Source of the DNA: Dendrocalamus latiflorus
Taxonomy: Eukaryota; Streptophyta; Magnoliopsida; Poales; Poaceae
Assembly (NCBI GenBank): GCA_017311315.1
Contig: CM029617.1
Location: 1,592,681 to 1,656,680 of the forward strand
Direction of reading: 5' to 3'
DNA: 64,000 nt
Part shown: piece after piece, positions 23,765 through 34,250 of the stretch
Layout: each line of letters opens with the position of its first letter
How positions within the stretch are numbered: the first letter of the stretch is position 1
Position numbers and translations under genes: made by a program
The notes under the pieces: model-generated
Databases searched by the model: none
What the model was told of the DNA's origin: nothing
The model's input: the letters and a program-made list of their open reading frames with translations, nothing else

Positions 23765-25279
23765 TGTTGGAATGTAACATCCGATGCTTGAAGGCTTTCT
23801 TTAAGATCTAAGCTACACTAGCTAAGTAACCTCCTCAAGGAAAGAACGAGTTAGGTAGAGCAGTCCTGTTTGTCTTCAAACGATCGTGAACCGTAACAAT
23901 CTGATCTGGTAAAGAGGGCGAAAAGTATAAATAAATGTGTACTACTGCTAATACTATAAGTTTAAATGTTTGCTACTGCTGCTAGTACTACTAGTTTACA
24001 TGCTTTTATGACTTCAATTTGTGTTTCTGATGATTCAGTTTCGTCTACTTCCCTCTGGAGAAATAATTGTCGAAACTATGAAGCGAAAGATGCTTTGGTT
24101 CATGCCACAGCTTGAGAGGACGAACCATGTAGTATTCCATGTTGAGTTAATCTTGTTACGTAGGATCGTCAATGACAATTAGAGAGAGTGAATGATTGTA
24201 ATTCACAGCAGAAGTTTTTTCTTAATTTTTCTATTTTTAATTGTTTAATCTAAAAAAAGAGAATAAAAACAAAACACAAAATAGGGAAAAAACACAAAAT
24301 TTTCGAACAAAACGGTTACTATAGCGATTACTGTTAGGTATTGTAGCAACTACTATTTTAGCATTGTAGCACAACATTGTAGTGTGGTATTGTAGCACTG
24401 TACCGTAGCGATCTACTGTAGCACCGAGAAAAAAATCGCTAAAGGCTGATGCATCAGAAGCAACACGATTTTTACATAATCTTGCAATTGATTTTCAATT
24501 AAAACTAATTCATATATGTAAGCAAAAAAACATGGATAGAGATCAATGCATGGAGAAACTCTAGAGATCAAAAAATAGGAAAAAAGATAATCTATGTGAA
24601 TTAAAAAAACTCATAAACTTTTATTCGAAAATCGTGAGCACTGTTCATCCATCCATCAGCCGCTCTTTTTCGGGTTTTTTCCGTTGTATATTTTCACACC
24701 ACCTTTTTTTCGCATCAACGCACGACCGCCTTAGTCTCTATTTATAGTACGTATCCTTCTCTACTCAAAACTCTAATACAACTCGTTTAACTAGGTCTGG
24801 GCTTTGTTTTACCTCAACTAACCTTTTGGCCCACTAATTTTCAAGGGACTCGAAACCCTTTTCAACACAGGTTTTTCACACTTCCGACTTTTCAACTCAT
24901 CACGTGCCGAAACCTCTAGGACCGTATCTCCCGTAGCTTCTCCACGCACCATCCACCTTTGATCTCCACGTACGTCAAGTATGAGCCCGACCATCTCGTG
25001 TGACATTCTCGATCGCCTGGACCTTAGATCTCCCCATCCTAGTCCTGGTCCTCCTCGTTACCGACCACAATCGTCTCCATGCTCAACCTGCACATGCAAA
25101 GACCAAAGAACATTCTATCGGCACAAGTTCATCCAAACTTGACCAACATCAATCCACACATATGCGACACAACTCGCATAACAACGCTAAACAAAATTAC
25201 CAATCATTCATCATCACAAATTAACCACTGTCAATTATTCATCACCAAAATATCCTAGATCTGGTCACATGGTCTAACA
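23765..25279 (-). mobile_element. Sirevirus-like copia LTR, copy 1
   Basis: About 1515 bp, almost colinear with 25695-27435. On the minus strand it begins TGTTAGACC and ends CCAACA, with TG...CA termini. A polypurine-type AAGGGGAGAT lies immediately upstream on the minus strand, which sets the element's orientation. The interior carries a cluster of CTGTAGC/TGTAGCAAC motifs (about 24310-24425). It encodes no protein. It lacks the 230-bp MITE present in copy 2 and so preserves the empty site (GCTAAGTAACC near 23832). Confidence 0.7.
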
Positions 25280-25694
25280 ATCTCCCCTTGATGAATACAT
25301 TGACAACACTTCAAGATAGCATGATGAATTAGTTTCAATTAGATATAAGCAAAAATTGAAGCCGAAAAAATATTTCAAGCCACAAGTCTCAATCTCTCAC
25401 CCTTAACGCAAGAGATATAATTTTAGCAAATTTCTCCAATATCTCACAAAGCACACCAAATCTCCCCCCTTTGGCAATGTAATCATCAAGAAAATTCAGA
25501 GAAAAGATAATTCTAAGAAGGAGCAATGAGAGTAAAAATCAAGAAGTTTTATAGATTATACAAGTCACTTTACATTTGATTTAATAAAGCAATCAAGCCA
25601 TATTTTGAGTAGAGTTATCTAAATCATATAAAGTCATATATCATATAGCAATATCAAAACCAATCTTCAACATGATTAAGTAACAACTGAGGCA
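25280..25694 (-). mobile_element. Residual copia internal segment with polypurine tracts, copy 1
   Basis: A 415-bp stretch between two LTRs. Read on the minus strand it carries repeated polypurine tracts (GGGGGGAGATTTGG after CATTGCCAAA, and AAGGGGAGAT next to the LTR). Multiple PPTs are a known feature of Sirevirus copia elements. All gag-pol coding and the primer-binding site are missing. Confidence 0.6.
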
Positions 25695-27435
25695 TGTTGG
25701 AATGTAACATCCGATGCTTGAAGGCTTTCTTTAAGATCTAAGCTACACTAGCTAAGGTCCTGTTTGGCTGAGCTCTAACTCTAAAAAATCTGTAGATTTT
25801 TTAGAACTGATCATCTGTAACTTTAGAAAATCTTGAATCTAGAGTTGCAGGTATGTTAAGTGCATTTACATGACTCATTTCATTTATATTATATATTAAA
25901 TAAAAATATTTAAATCACTTTAATTTAGTTAACAAACTACAGATCAAGTATAGATCTCGGAGTTAGAGTTATGCCAAACAGGGCCTAAGTAACCTCCTCA
26001 CGGAAAGAACAATGAGTTAGGTAGAGCAGTCCTGTTTGTCTTCAAACGATCGTGAACCGTAACAATCTGATCTGGTAAAGAGGGAGAAAAGTATATATAA
26101 ATGTGTACTACTGCTAGTACTATTAGTTTAAATGTTTGCTACTGCTGCTAGTACTACTAGTTTACATGCTTTTATGACTTCAATTTGTGTTTCTGATGAT
26201 TCAGTTTCGTCTACTCCCTCTAGAGAAATAATTGTCGAAACTATGAAGGGAAAGATGCTTTGGTTCATGTCACAGCTTGAGAGGACGAACCATGTAGTAT
26301 TTCATATTGAGTTAATCTTGTTACGTAGGATCGTCAATGATAATTAAAATTAATAAATGATTGTAATTCACATCGGAAGTTTTTTCTCTCAATTTTTTAA
26401 TCGTTTAATCGGAAAAAACATAACAAAAACAAAACACAAAATAGGGGGAAAAATTCCCGATCGCACTGAAGGGTTACTGTAGCGATTACTGTTTGGTACT
26501 ATAGCAACGTCTGTTTTAACACTGTAGCAAAACATTGTAGCGTGGGTACTGTAGCATTATACCATAGCGATCTACTGTAGCACCGAGAGAGAAAATCGCT
26601 GAAGGTTGATGCATCAAAAGCATCATGATTTTTACACAATCTTGCAATTAATTTTTCATTAAAACTAATTTATATATGTAAGCAAAAAACACTTAGATAG
26701 AGATCAATGCATGGAGAAACTCTAGAGATCAAAAAACAGGAAAAATGATAATATATGCGAATTAAAAAACTCACAAACTTTTATTCGAAAATTGTGAGCA
26801 CTGTTCATCCATCCATCAGCCATCTCTTTTTCGATTTTTTCCCGTTGTGTATTTTCACGCCACCTTTTTTCGCATCAACGCACGGCCACCTCAATCTCTA
26901 TTTATAGTACGTCTCTCTCTCTACTCAAAACCCTAATACAACTCGTTTAATTAGGCCTAGGCCTTTTTACCTCAACTAGGCTTTTGGCACATTAATTTTC
27001 AAAGGATCCGAAACTCTTCCCAACACGGGTTTTCACACTTCCGACTTTTCAACTCATCATGTGTCGAAATCTCCAGGACCGCACCTCCCGTAGTTTCTTC
27101 ACGCACCATCCACCTTTAATCTTCACGTACGCCAAGCACGAGCCCGACCATCTCGCGTGACATCCTCGACCGCCTGGACCTCAGATCTCCCCATCCTAGT
27201 CCTGGTCCTCCTCGTCACCGACCACGATCGTCTCCATGCTCAACCTGCACATGCAAATACCAAAAAACATTCTTTCAGCACAAGTTCATCCAAACTTGAC
27301 CAACATCAATCCGCACACATGCGACACAACTTGCATAATAACACTAAACAAAATTACCAATCATTCATCATCACAAATTAACCATGTCAATTATTTATCA
27401 CCAAAATATTCTAGACCTAGCCACATAGTCTAACA
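25695..27435 (-). mobile_element. Sirevirus-like copia LTR, copy 2 (with nested MITE)
   Basis: About 1741 bp including a nested 230-bp MITE; without it the length (about 1508 bp) matches copy 1. Its minus-strand start is TGTTAGACT and its end CCAACA. The CTGTAGC motif cluster recurs at about 26465-26585. Divergence from copy 1 is scattered single-base changes and short indels, mainly C/T and G/A. Confidence 0.7.
25756..25985. mobile_element. Tourist-type MITE nested in LTR copy 2
   Basis: A 230-bp element with ends GGTCCTGTTTGGC and GCCAAACAGGGCC, flanked by TAA duplications (25753-25755 and 25986-25988). The orthologous position in LTR copy 1 reads GCTAAGTAACC with a single TAA, so the insertion boundaries are demonstrated by an internal empty site. 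Same family as 13766-13967. Confidence 0.93.
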
Positions 27436-27840
27436 ATCTCCCCTTGATGAATACATTGACAACACCTCAAGCTAGCATGATAAATTAGCTTCAATTAGAT
27501 ATAAGCGAAGAATTGAAGCCGAAAAAATATTTCAAGCCACAAGTCTCAAATCTCTCCCCCTCAACGCAAGAGATATAGTTTTAGCAAATTTCTCCAATAT
27601 CTCACAAAGCACACCAAATCTCTCCCCCTTTGGCAATGTAATCATCAAGAAAATTCAGATAAAAGATAATTCTAAGAAGGAGCAATGAGAGTAAAAATCA
27701 AGAAACTTTGTAGATTATACAAGTCACTTTGAATTTGATTTAATAAATCAACCAAGCCATATTTTGAGTAGAGCTATCTAAATCATATAAAGTCATATAT
27801 CATATAGCAATATCGAAACCAGCCTTCAACATGATTAAGC
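27436..27840 (-). mobile_element. Residual copia internal segment with polypurine tracts, copy 2
   Basis: Colinear with 25280-25680. On the minus strand it carries an AAAGGGGGAGAGATTTGG tract, a GAGGGGGAGAGATTTG tract and AAGGGGAGAT beside the LTR. About 40 bp of unrelated sequence (27841-27880) then separates it from the partial third LTR. Confidence 0.6.
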
Positions 27841-27880
27841 AGTTTATATTAATGATAGGCATCACAATAATGACCAAACC

Positions 27881-28152
27881 TCGACCGCCTGGACCTCAGA
27901 TCTCTCTATCCTAGTCTCGGGTCTTCCTCGTCACCGACCACGATCGTCTCCATGCTCAACTTGCACATGCAAAGACCAAAGAACATTCTTCCTACACAAG
28001 TTCATCCAAACTTGACCAACATCAATCCGCATACACGCGACACAACTCGCATAACAACGCTAAATAAAATTACCAATTATTCATCATCACAAAGTAACCA
28101 TTGTCAATTATTCATCACCAAAATATCCTAGACCTAACCACATGGTCTAACA
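27881..28152 (-). mobile_element. Partial third copia LTR
   Basis: The 272 bp match the 5' part of the LTR (minus orientation; compare 25007-25279 and 27165-27435), ending TGGTCTAACA. The remaining 1.2 kb of this LTR is absent. It completes the order LTR, short internal, LTR, short internal, partial LTR. Confidence 0.7.
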
Positions 28153-28299
28153 TGTTGCATGTTTGTTTTGCTCGAGTATTCTCGAATTCTCTAGTGTTTA
28201 GTCATTACGACTAGTTTGTGTGTGGATATTACGACCAACATTTGTGTTGTCGTTACGATCAGTACTAAAGATACATCGAGTATTGTAGCTCCGAGTACT

Positions 28300-28560
28300 T
28301 CGTGGTCGTAATGCCGTGGTTGATAGTCGATTGTGGATGGTCGTGGTCGATAGTCGGTAGTCGATTGTCGATGGTCGTGGTCAATAGTCATAGTTGATTG
28401 TCGATAGTCGTAGTCGAAAGTCAATGGTCGGTAGTCGGCAGTACATACTCGAAGGAGCATTGTGGGCGTTATACTCGGAGGAGTACTATGGACGTCATAC
28501 TCAGAGGAGTACAGTGGACGCCATACTCGTACGAGTACTGTAGAACTCGGAGGACTCGAA
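28300..28560 (+). repeat. Degenerate tandem repeats (GTCGATAGTCG type, then GAGTACTATGGACGTCATACTC type)
   Basis: First a stack of short GTCG(A/T)TAGTCG/GGTCGTGGTC repeats (28310-28440). Then about four units of roughly 32 bp follow, built from ATACTCGGAGGAGTACT and TGGACGTC. Related units reappear at 29580-29640 beyond the TE insertion. AGTCG/CGACT motifs make the tract partly palindromic. It may be LTR-internal repetitive sequence of an old copia element. Confidence 0.65.
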
Positions 28561-28620
28561 GCATGTGTGTGGTCATAGCGTCGTGGTCGTGGCACTTGTA
28601 TGTGGTTGTAGTGCCATGTA

Positions 28621-29476
28621 TGGATGCAAACGGATCGAATACAAACGGATAATATCTCTACTATATTTGTTTTCATATTTTTTCTTGTATGCGGATACGA
28701 ATACGGATACCTCGAATACAAATACAAATACAAATAATATCAAATACATATACGGAGCGAATACGAATTGAAACGAATATGGTCACAAATATTTATCGGA
28801 ACATGAAACCTCTTAAACTATACATCCAAAATCAATGAAAACGCATAAACAGTTTATCTTGTCAAAACATTTATGAAATCTAAACAAGCATAAATATTTT
28901 TATCCACAATAGTCATACCATTGTACAGATTTTAAATCTTCAAATGACAGTTAATTTTTCTAAAGTCCTAAATATTTCTTAATGGATTTCTACCATTTAC
29001 ATATGACTAATAAATTGATTACCTATTTAAATTTGCATCAGAATGATTTAAATAGCAGTACATCAATTTAATCGGTACAAATTTTAATCTACCGACAATA
29101 CTAAATTTATTTTAAATAAACATAAATATTTGCTAATGGTGTTTGTACTTTAATATGATTAGGGAACCTAATGCCTAATAGTAACGGAGGCTTATGGCTT
29201 GGTTGGGCTAGTGGGCTGGTGGCGAGGGAGATAAGAGAGGTTGGCTTGGACTGGGCAATGTTGGGCTGAAATCCCGGATATCCGGTTTTGTATTATCTGG
29301 ATAATTTGTATCCGTATTCGTCGGATATCAGGCCTACTGTATTCGTATTCGTTTCTGACAAAAAAAATATGTATTTGTTTCCGATCCGAGAATTATCCGA
29401 AGAAAATCCGATCCGACATAATCCGTATTCGTTTTCATCCGGATCGATCGGAAACTATCCGATCCATTTTCACCCC
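28621..29476. mobile_element. Non-autonomous hAT-like element inserted in the tandem repeats
   Basis: About 856 bp with subterminal arrays of GGATAC/ATCCG motifs. Its ends are related inverted repeats: TGGATGCAAACGGATCG and (reverse complement) GGGGTGAAAATGGATCGG. The flanks on both sides belong to one GTCGTGGTC-type repeat (28570-28620 and 29478-29530), consistent with insertion into it. The target duplication is not clean. No transposase is seen. Confidence 0.6.
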
Positions 29477-29995
29477 TAGCGTCGTGGTCATGGTGCTTGT
29501 ATACATGATCGTAGCGCCTGTCTATATAGTCGTAGCGACCGTGGTGGTAGTGGTCGTAGCGAACCGGTTGTAGTTTCACCGAGTACCGTGGACGTCATAC
29601 TCGGAAGAGTACTATAGACATCATACTCGGTAGCAGTAGCTGTAGCAATCGTCAGCATTGTAACAGTAGTTGGCCATTGTGGCAGTTAGGTATGGGCCGG
29701 TCACTGTAGCAGTTGTGCAGCCAATCACTGTAGCAGTCATCAGCGCGAGTGGTCATGGAATGATGTGGGCCTTCAGTTAGTTGGCGAACTGCTCGGTATG
29801 GGCAGTGTCATGGTAGTCATTGTTAGAGTCGTGTGAGTGGGTGAGTGCCCTGCTGTGAGGCCAAGCTTTGTCTATATATACCTTGTAAGTCTTATGAGAG
29901 AATTGAGCCAGAGAATAACAGAGAAAACACAGGAAAAGGCACGTCAGGTTGCACCACAATAATCATGCCTCAATTCTAGTGTTTTAGCTCAGTTA
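29477..29995 (+). other. Repeat continuation and LTR-promoter-like sequence
   Basis: Tandem GTCGTAGCG and CACTGTAGCAGT motifs (29480-29740) are followed by CTATATATACC (about 29871-29881) and A-rich transcript-like sequence. This resembles an LTR U3/R junction of an old retroelement. No coding exon is seen. Confidence 0.35.
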
Positions 29996-31063
29996 GAGCA
30001 ACTCCAGTAGGGCCCCTACTTGAGCCCTCAAACCTCATATTTGAGGGCTTGAGGCAAAAATAGAGGTCCAGCAGGGCCCCTACTAGAGCCCTCAAATTTG
30101 AGGAGCCCCTCAAATCCCCCACCCCCTCAACCCTCATTCCTGGCGGGATTCAACTTTTTGCCACTCTTAAGATTGACCAATTACCTCTGTCACTTACATG
30201 TGGGCCCGTCTGAGTCACTGACAACGGGCCAGGGTGGCAAATGTGTTGCCACTCAACTCATAAGAGTGGCAAAAACATAAATAATCCCATTCCTAGGGGG
30301 CTCTAGGCCAAGCCCCCAAATCACAGTTGGAGCAGTTTTGTGCGCGCCTCGCCCGACTCTTTCCCCGCCGGGCTCTTTCCCCTCCCGTGCGTGCCTCTTT
30401 CCCCGCCCGCCTCTTCCCCTCCCGTCCGCCGAATCCCCGCCTCTGCCGCCCGCTCGCCCCCCGCCTCGCCCGAATCCCCCGCCTCCGCCGCCCGCTCACC
30501 CCCCGCCTCGCTCGAATCCCCCGCCTCGCCCGAATCCCCCGCCTCCGCCGCTCGCTCGCCCCCCGCCCGTCGCCGTACTTGGCTCTCCGCCGCCTCGCCC
30601 GTCGCCTCCGCTCTCTGCCGCCTCCGCTCTCCTCCGCCCGTCGCCGGCGCCTTCGCCCGTCGCCTCCGCCTCCGCCCGTCGCTCGACTCCTCCGCTCTCT
30701 GCCGCCTCCGCTCTCCGCCGCCTCCACTCTCCTCCGCCCGTCGCCTCCGCCTCCGCCTCCGCCCGTCGCCCGACTCCTCCGCTCTCTGCCGCCTCCGCTC
30801 TCCTCCGCCCGTCGCCTCCGCTCTCTGCCGCCTCCGCTCTCCTCCGCCCGTCGCCGACGCCTCCCCCGTCGCCGGCGCCTTGCCCGTCGCCCGACTCCTC
30901 CGCTCGCGGGTCCCATGTGTCAATGTGTAGTGTAATGGATTTGAGGGCTTAGATTTGAGGGGTGTTGTTGGAGTAGATGCAAAAAAATTGGGCCCTCAAA
31001 AGTAGGGGAGCCCTCAAATGAAAAGTAGGGACCCTATTTTGAGGGCTACTGCTGGAGTTGCTC
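29996..31063. mobile_element. Tourist/PIF-Harbinger-type element carrying a GC-rich minisatellite
   Basis: A 1068-bp element with TTA duplications (29993-29995, 31064-31066) and ends GAGCAACTCCAGTAGGG and, reverse complemented, GAGCAACTCCAGCAG. Subterminal GAGGGCT/AGCCCTC repeats occur at both ends. The middle (about 30340-30910) is a CCGCCTCCGCTCTC/CGCCCGTCGCC minisatellite. Four frames of roughly 200 codons on both strands result from this composition; I do not call them genes. No transposase is seen, so it is non-autonomous. Confidence 0.85.
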
Positions 31064-31066
31064 TTA

Positions 31067-31711
31067 TTAGCTCCACCTTATCGTTTCTATCACCGACAAG
31101 CTATCCACGATCGTGTTTGTGTGCATCAGTCCACCGCCAAAGCATGTGTTTGAGAGAGGCTGGGCCAACACCTGGTGTGCAGTCGTAAACGAGTTACGAC
31201 TACTGAGATCGGAGTTTCGAGTGGTCAAAACACACCCCCACGTTCCATTCACAGCTCAAGTGCGCATCGTATCAACTATACAGGAAACAAGTCCCACATG
31301 CTCAAACAGTCAATCGTATCAAACATACAATGATCAACGGTATCAACTATGTAGTAGTACAATAAAAACAACTACCTTAGGTGTGGTATAACTGCAATTG
31401 ATGGCATTCAGGCTAATGTTATGCTGCCATCTGATCGCTGAACTCTAGTCCTATCCGGGCATTTTCAGCCTACAGAGAAAACAAAAGAAAAGGTATCAAG
31501 TTCGTTATAGACAACATAGTAAGATCAGCCTATCAATAGTCCCAGCACAGAATGAATGACTGGTGAGGCAAGGCCCCATAGGGTATGCCGCGATGCAAAT
31601 TCAATCAAACCAGATTTCATTATCATACCAAGTCATCTAGAAGGCTAATGATTGATATAAATTTCTCCGTGCAAAGTAATTTTAGGAGAAAGAAGAATTC
31701 CAATTTATATT
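31067..31711. other. Intergenic / 3' flank of the MATE fragment
   Basis: No recognisable domain. The part near 31500-31711 may be 3' UTR of the minus-strand MATE fragment. Confidence 0.35.
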
Positions 31712-32190
31712 CTAGTGACAGCAGAAAACCCAGCAATTCATAGAGTTTAGTGCTGCATCCCCTTCCCCAACTGACCCAACCCTGCTCAATGTATGCAGTC
31801 CTGCCTGCTGCTCCGGTTGCTCCCTCTCGCAGCAGCAATTCTGTGGAGGTTTAAATCAGCTACTGTCCAATTTCATCAATTGAAAGCATCAGTGTACCTC
31901 TTTATCCCAGCTGGTACGAAGCATCATCACAACCAGAGCTAATATTTGCACTGCCATAGCACATATAATTCCCAACCAAAGTCCCTGCCACAGAAAGGGG
32001 ACTCAGGCTAGAATTCAGGCAGAATCCGCACAATATACCTTCCCAGAATTGCATAAAAACATAGAACTTACCTTACCGCCGATCCTCAGAACAAATGCAA
32101 AAATAACAGCTGAAGGGATACCGATAGCATAGTAAGCGCAGAGGTTGATGAATGAACATACTTTCTGCCAGCCACACCCTCTGGCAGCAC
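31712..32190 (-). pseudogene. Truncated MATE-family transporter gene, C-terminal exons only
   Basis: Three minus-strand exons are readable: 32072-32190, 31898-31984 and 31712-31840 (stop at 31712-31714). They have correct GT/AG sites and one continuous frame. The first encodes GCGWQKVCSFINLCAYYAIG and the VLRIGGK block; the second GLWLGIICAMAVQILALVVM then LRTSWDKE. These are the last membrane helices of plant multidrug and toxic compound extrusion (MATE/DTX) antiporters. The upstream exons (about 350 residues) are absent: beyond 32190 the sequence is unrelated. The piece is therefore a gene fragment, though its splice sites are intact. The 42-residue tail is unusually Cys/Gln-rich. Confidence 0.8.
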
Positions 32191-33167
32191 CTTAAGAGCC
32201 ATAAATAGATAAATTTAGCAAGCGTTGACCAAGATCAGTAAGATAGAGGATTGCAGATGTCAAAGATTAATAAGGATGTAACATAAAAAAATTACTGAGA
32301 AAAATATATATGTAGAGCTTCCATGCATAATGACTAAATCTAAATTACCGAAGTATACAATTCTATAGCACAGGAGCTATCATTCTTCTGCATTATACTA
32401 ATACCACTCTTCTTTGACAAAAGCATCAGTGGTAGCTAACATGGTAATAACATGCCTTTGGAATGTACAGGTCCTAGTTGGGTTATATGGCACACTGGTG
32501 AACCCTCTTATGAGTGGCTTGCCATGCTGGACGCTTTGGAACCATGCACATGTTCAGGCAGGAAGAAACCACTCGGATCTCGGGCACATGTATTGATGGT
32601 GCCATAATGAGGCAAACCAACCAGTACCAAGATTGAGGCCACTTGGAAATGAAACAATTCCCTTTGCTGGAGCTCCACCTGCCGCCGCACCTGGCACCTC
32701 GTCCCCTACCGCCCTCGGCGCCGGGGAGCGGGGGAGGAGGAGAGGCGAGGACGCCGTGGTCTCCGCGATCGCTTCCGCCGTCGCCGCCGCTGGCCCGTTT
32801 CGCGGTGGCCTCACGCCTCCGATCACCAGGGTTTGACTCGACGAATTTGGGTGGCCGGGGCAGTGAGGGTCGCTGGTTGCTCAATGCAGTATGGGCCGGG
32901 CTAGATTGTTGAAAAGAACAGTTAGTTAATTCTGGGCTGGTTGGGTTAGATAGAACTAGTCTTGGGCCTGCAAAGCAAGTGAGAGTGTCTGCTAGGCCCA
33001 ATTCGGGTCCAGAATGCTGATCCTGACCGGGCCGTAAGCACTGACTAGACCAAGCAGTCCAGTTAAGGCAGGCCAACCTGCCCACTCAAAAGAAAAAAAA
33101 TTAACACAAGGAATATGGTTTTTCCACACGCATACGTGGGTATATGCACCACCACCACTATGAAATA
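32191..33167. other. Intergenic, GC-rich island without recognised gene
   Basis: A GC-rich block at 32630-32850 looks like a captured 5' exon or UTR (ending CACCAGG then GTTTGA), but no protein family can be named. Open frames on both strands overlap and are compositional. Confidence 0.35.
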
Positions 33168-33560
33168 CTAGCCTCATAGGCGCGGCGTCACGCCGCGCCA
33201 CCCACTGTGTGTACCAAAGTAAAAGAGGCGATAATTCGTGAGGAGTTTTTTTAAAAAAATCGAGGGCACATGTGTATTTTCGAAAAAGTTAAAGGTCTTT
33301 TTCGTAAAAAATCGAGGATCTGTACGTAACTAAACGATGATCCGTACGTAATTTAGAAAACCGCGGGGCGGTATCCTGCAAAGTGGAGGGGTGTTTTCAA
33401 AAAAAGTGTTTTAAAAAAACTGGCAGAGATCTTTTCGCGAGAACCAAAGACCTTTACGTATTTTCGGGAAAACACAGAGACTTTTTCGTAAAAACGGGCA
33501 CCCGACCGTACGAAGATTCGGCCGCCACGCACCGGCCGGAGCGCGCGCGGGCATTCCCCC
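33168..33560 (-). mobile_element. Helitron-like terminus (minus orientation), body limit unknown
   Basis: Read on the minus strand, a perfect 9-bp-stem hairpin (GGCGCGGCG, 3-nt loop, CGCCGCGCC; + strand 33179-33199) is followed by 7 bp and then CTAG with a T after it. This is the classical 3' end of a Helitron inserted into an AT site. The body would extend rightward in + coordinates through AT-rich sequence with repeated TTTTCGTAAAAA motifs. The 5' TC end was not found, so the right limit is a guess. Confidence 0.5.
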
Positions 33561-34130
33561 GCTCGTAATATGGGGATTATGCCTCAAAAGTGATGGAAGA
33601 TTTTAAAATTCAGATCACCTTCCCATCTTCTAATCATCGCAATATCATTGTACAAATCTTGAGGCACTTTGGAGGGCTAAGATGGTATATGTACCCACAC
33701 GTACATGTGGTTTTGCTTTACTGTAACGAAAGTCCACTCCTCTAGAAAATGTCAGGTCAACTCGGTTCAGCCAGCAAGGATGCTTCAAGCTCCAATCTGT
33801 AGGGATCTTAAAGGAAAAGAAACATCCATTCTGACCAAATGTTTGGTTACCTATGAGAATCCTGGGTTCCAAATTGGCGGCGGCGTTCATGTCACCAGTT
33901 ACTTTGATGGACTTCTGAATCATCTCTAGTTTTCTATTCTCCAAACTTCTTGTCTCTCAAGCCTTTTCTTTGAGTCTTCATATGCAAAGAGGCATATTTC
34001 ATGGCTTCATGCCAATCATCTCGTCACCAAACGTGAGGATAAAACTAGAGTTATTCTGACCTCCAATGTGCAGCCGGTGACTCGAATGCAGCCTAACTAC
34101 TTCACAAAGTAGAAAATGGCTATCTTTGAG
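33561..34130. other. Intergenic, nothing recognised
   Basis: No domain, RNA gene or element end could be supported. Confidence 0.35.
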
Positions 34131-34250
34131 GACATGGCTAGCAATACTGTCTTTTTGTAAGCAACTAAGCAAGATTATTGGATTGGATTGGACATGGCTA
34201 GCAATACTGTCTTTTTGTAAGCAACTAAGCAAGATTATTGGATTGGATTG
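34131..34250. repeat. Perfect 60-bp tandem duplication
   Basis: 34131-34190 and 34191-34250 are identical 60-mers beginning GACATGGCTAGCAATACTG. A partial diverged third unit (GACATGGCTTGCAATGC) starts at 34256. The unit ends in a GATTGGATTG pentamer repeat that likely mediated slippage. Perfect identity implies a recent event. Confidence 0.95.

Noticed and set aside
24818..27433. Paired short frames around 25000 and 27157 that look like a repeated gene
   Set aside because: They are the same position in two LTR copies; the similarity reflects LTR duplication, not a protein.
28191..28733. 180-codon minus-strand Tyr/Arg/Asp-rich frame
   Set aside because: Translation of tandem GTCG/CGACT repeats and MITE end; periodic composition only.
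30293..30935. Four or more ~200-codon frames on both strands
   Set aside because: They arise from a stop-poor CCTCCGC/CGCCCGTCG minisatellite inside a Tourist-type element; all are Arg/Pro/Ser strings without a domain.
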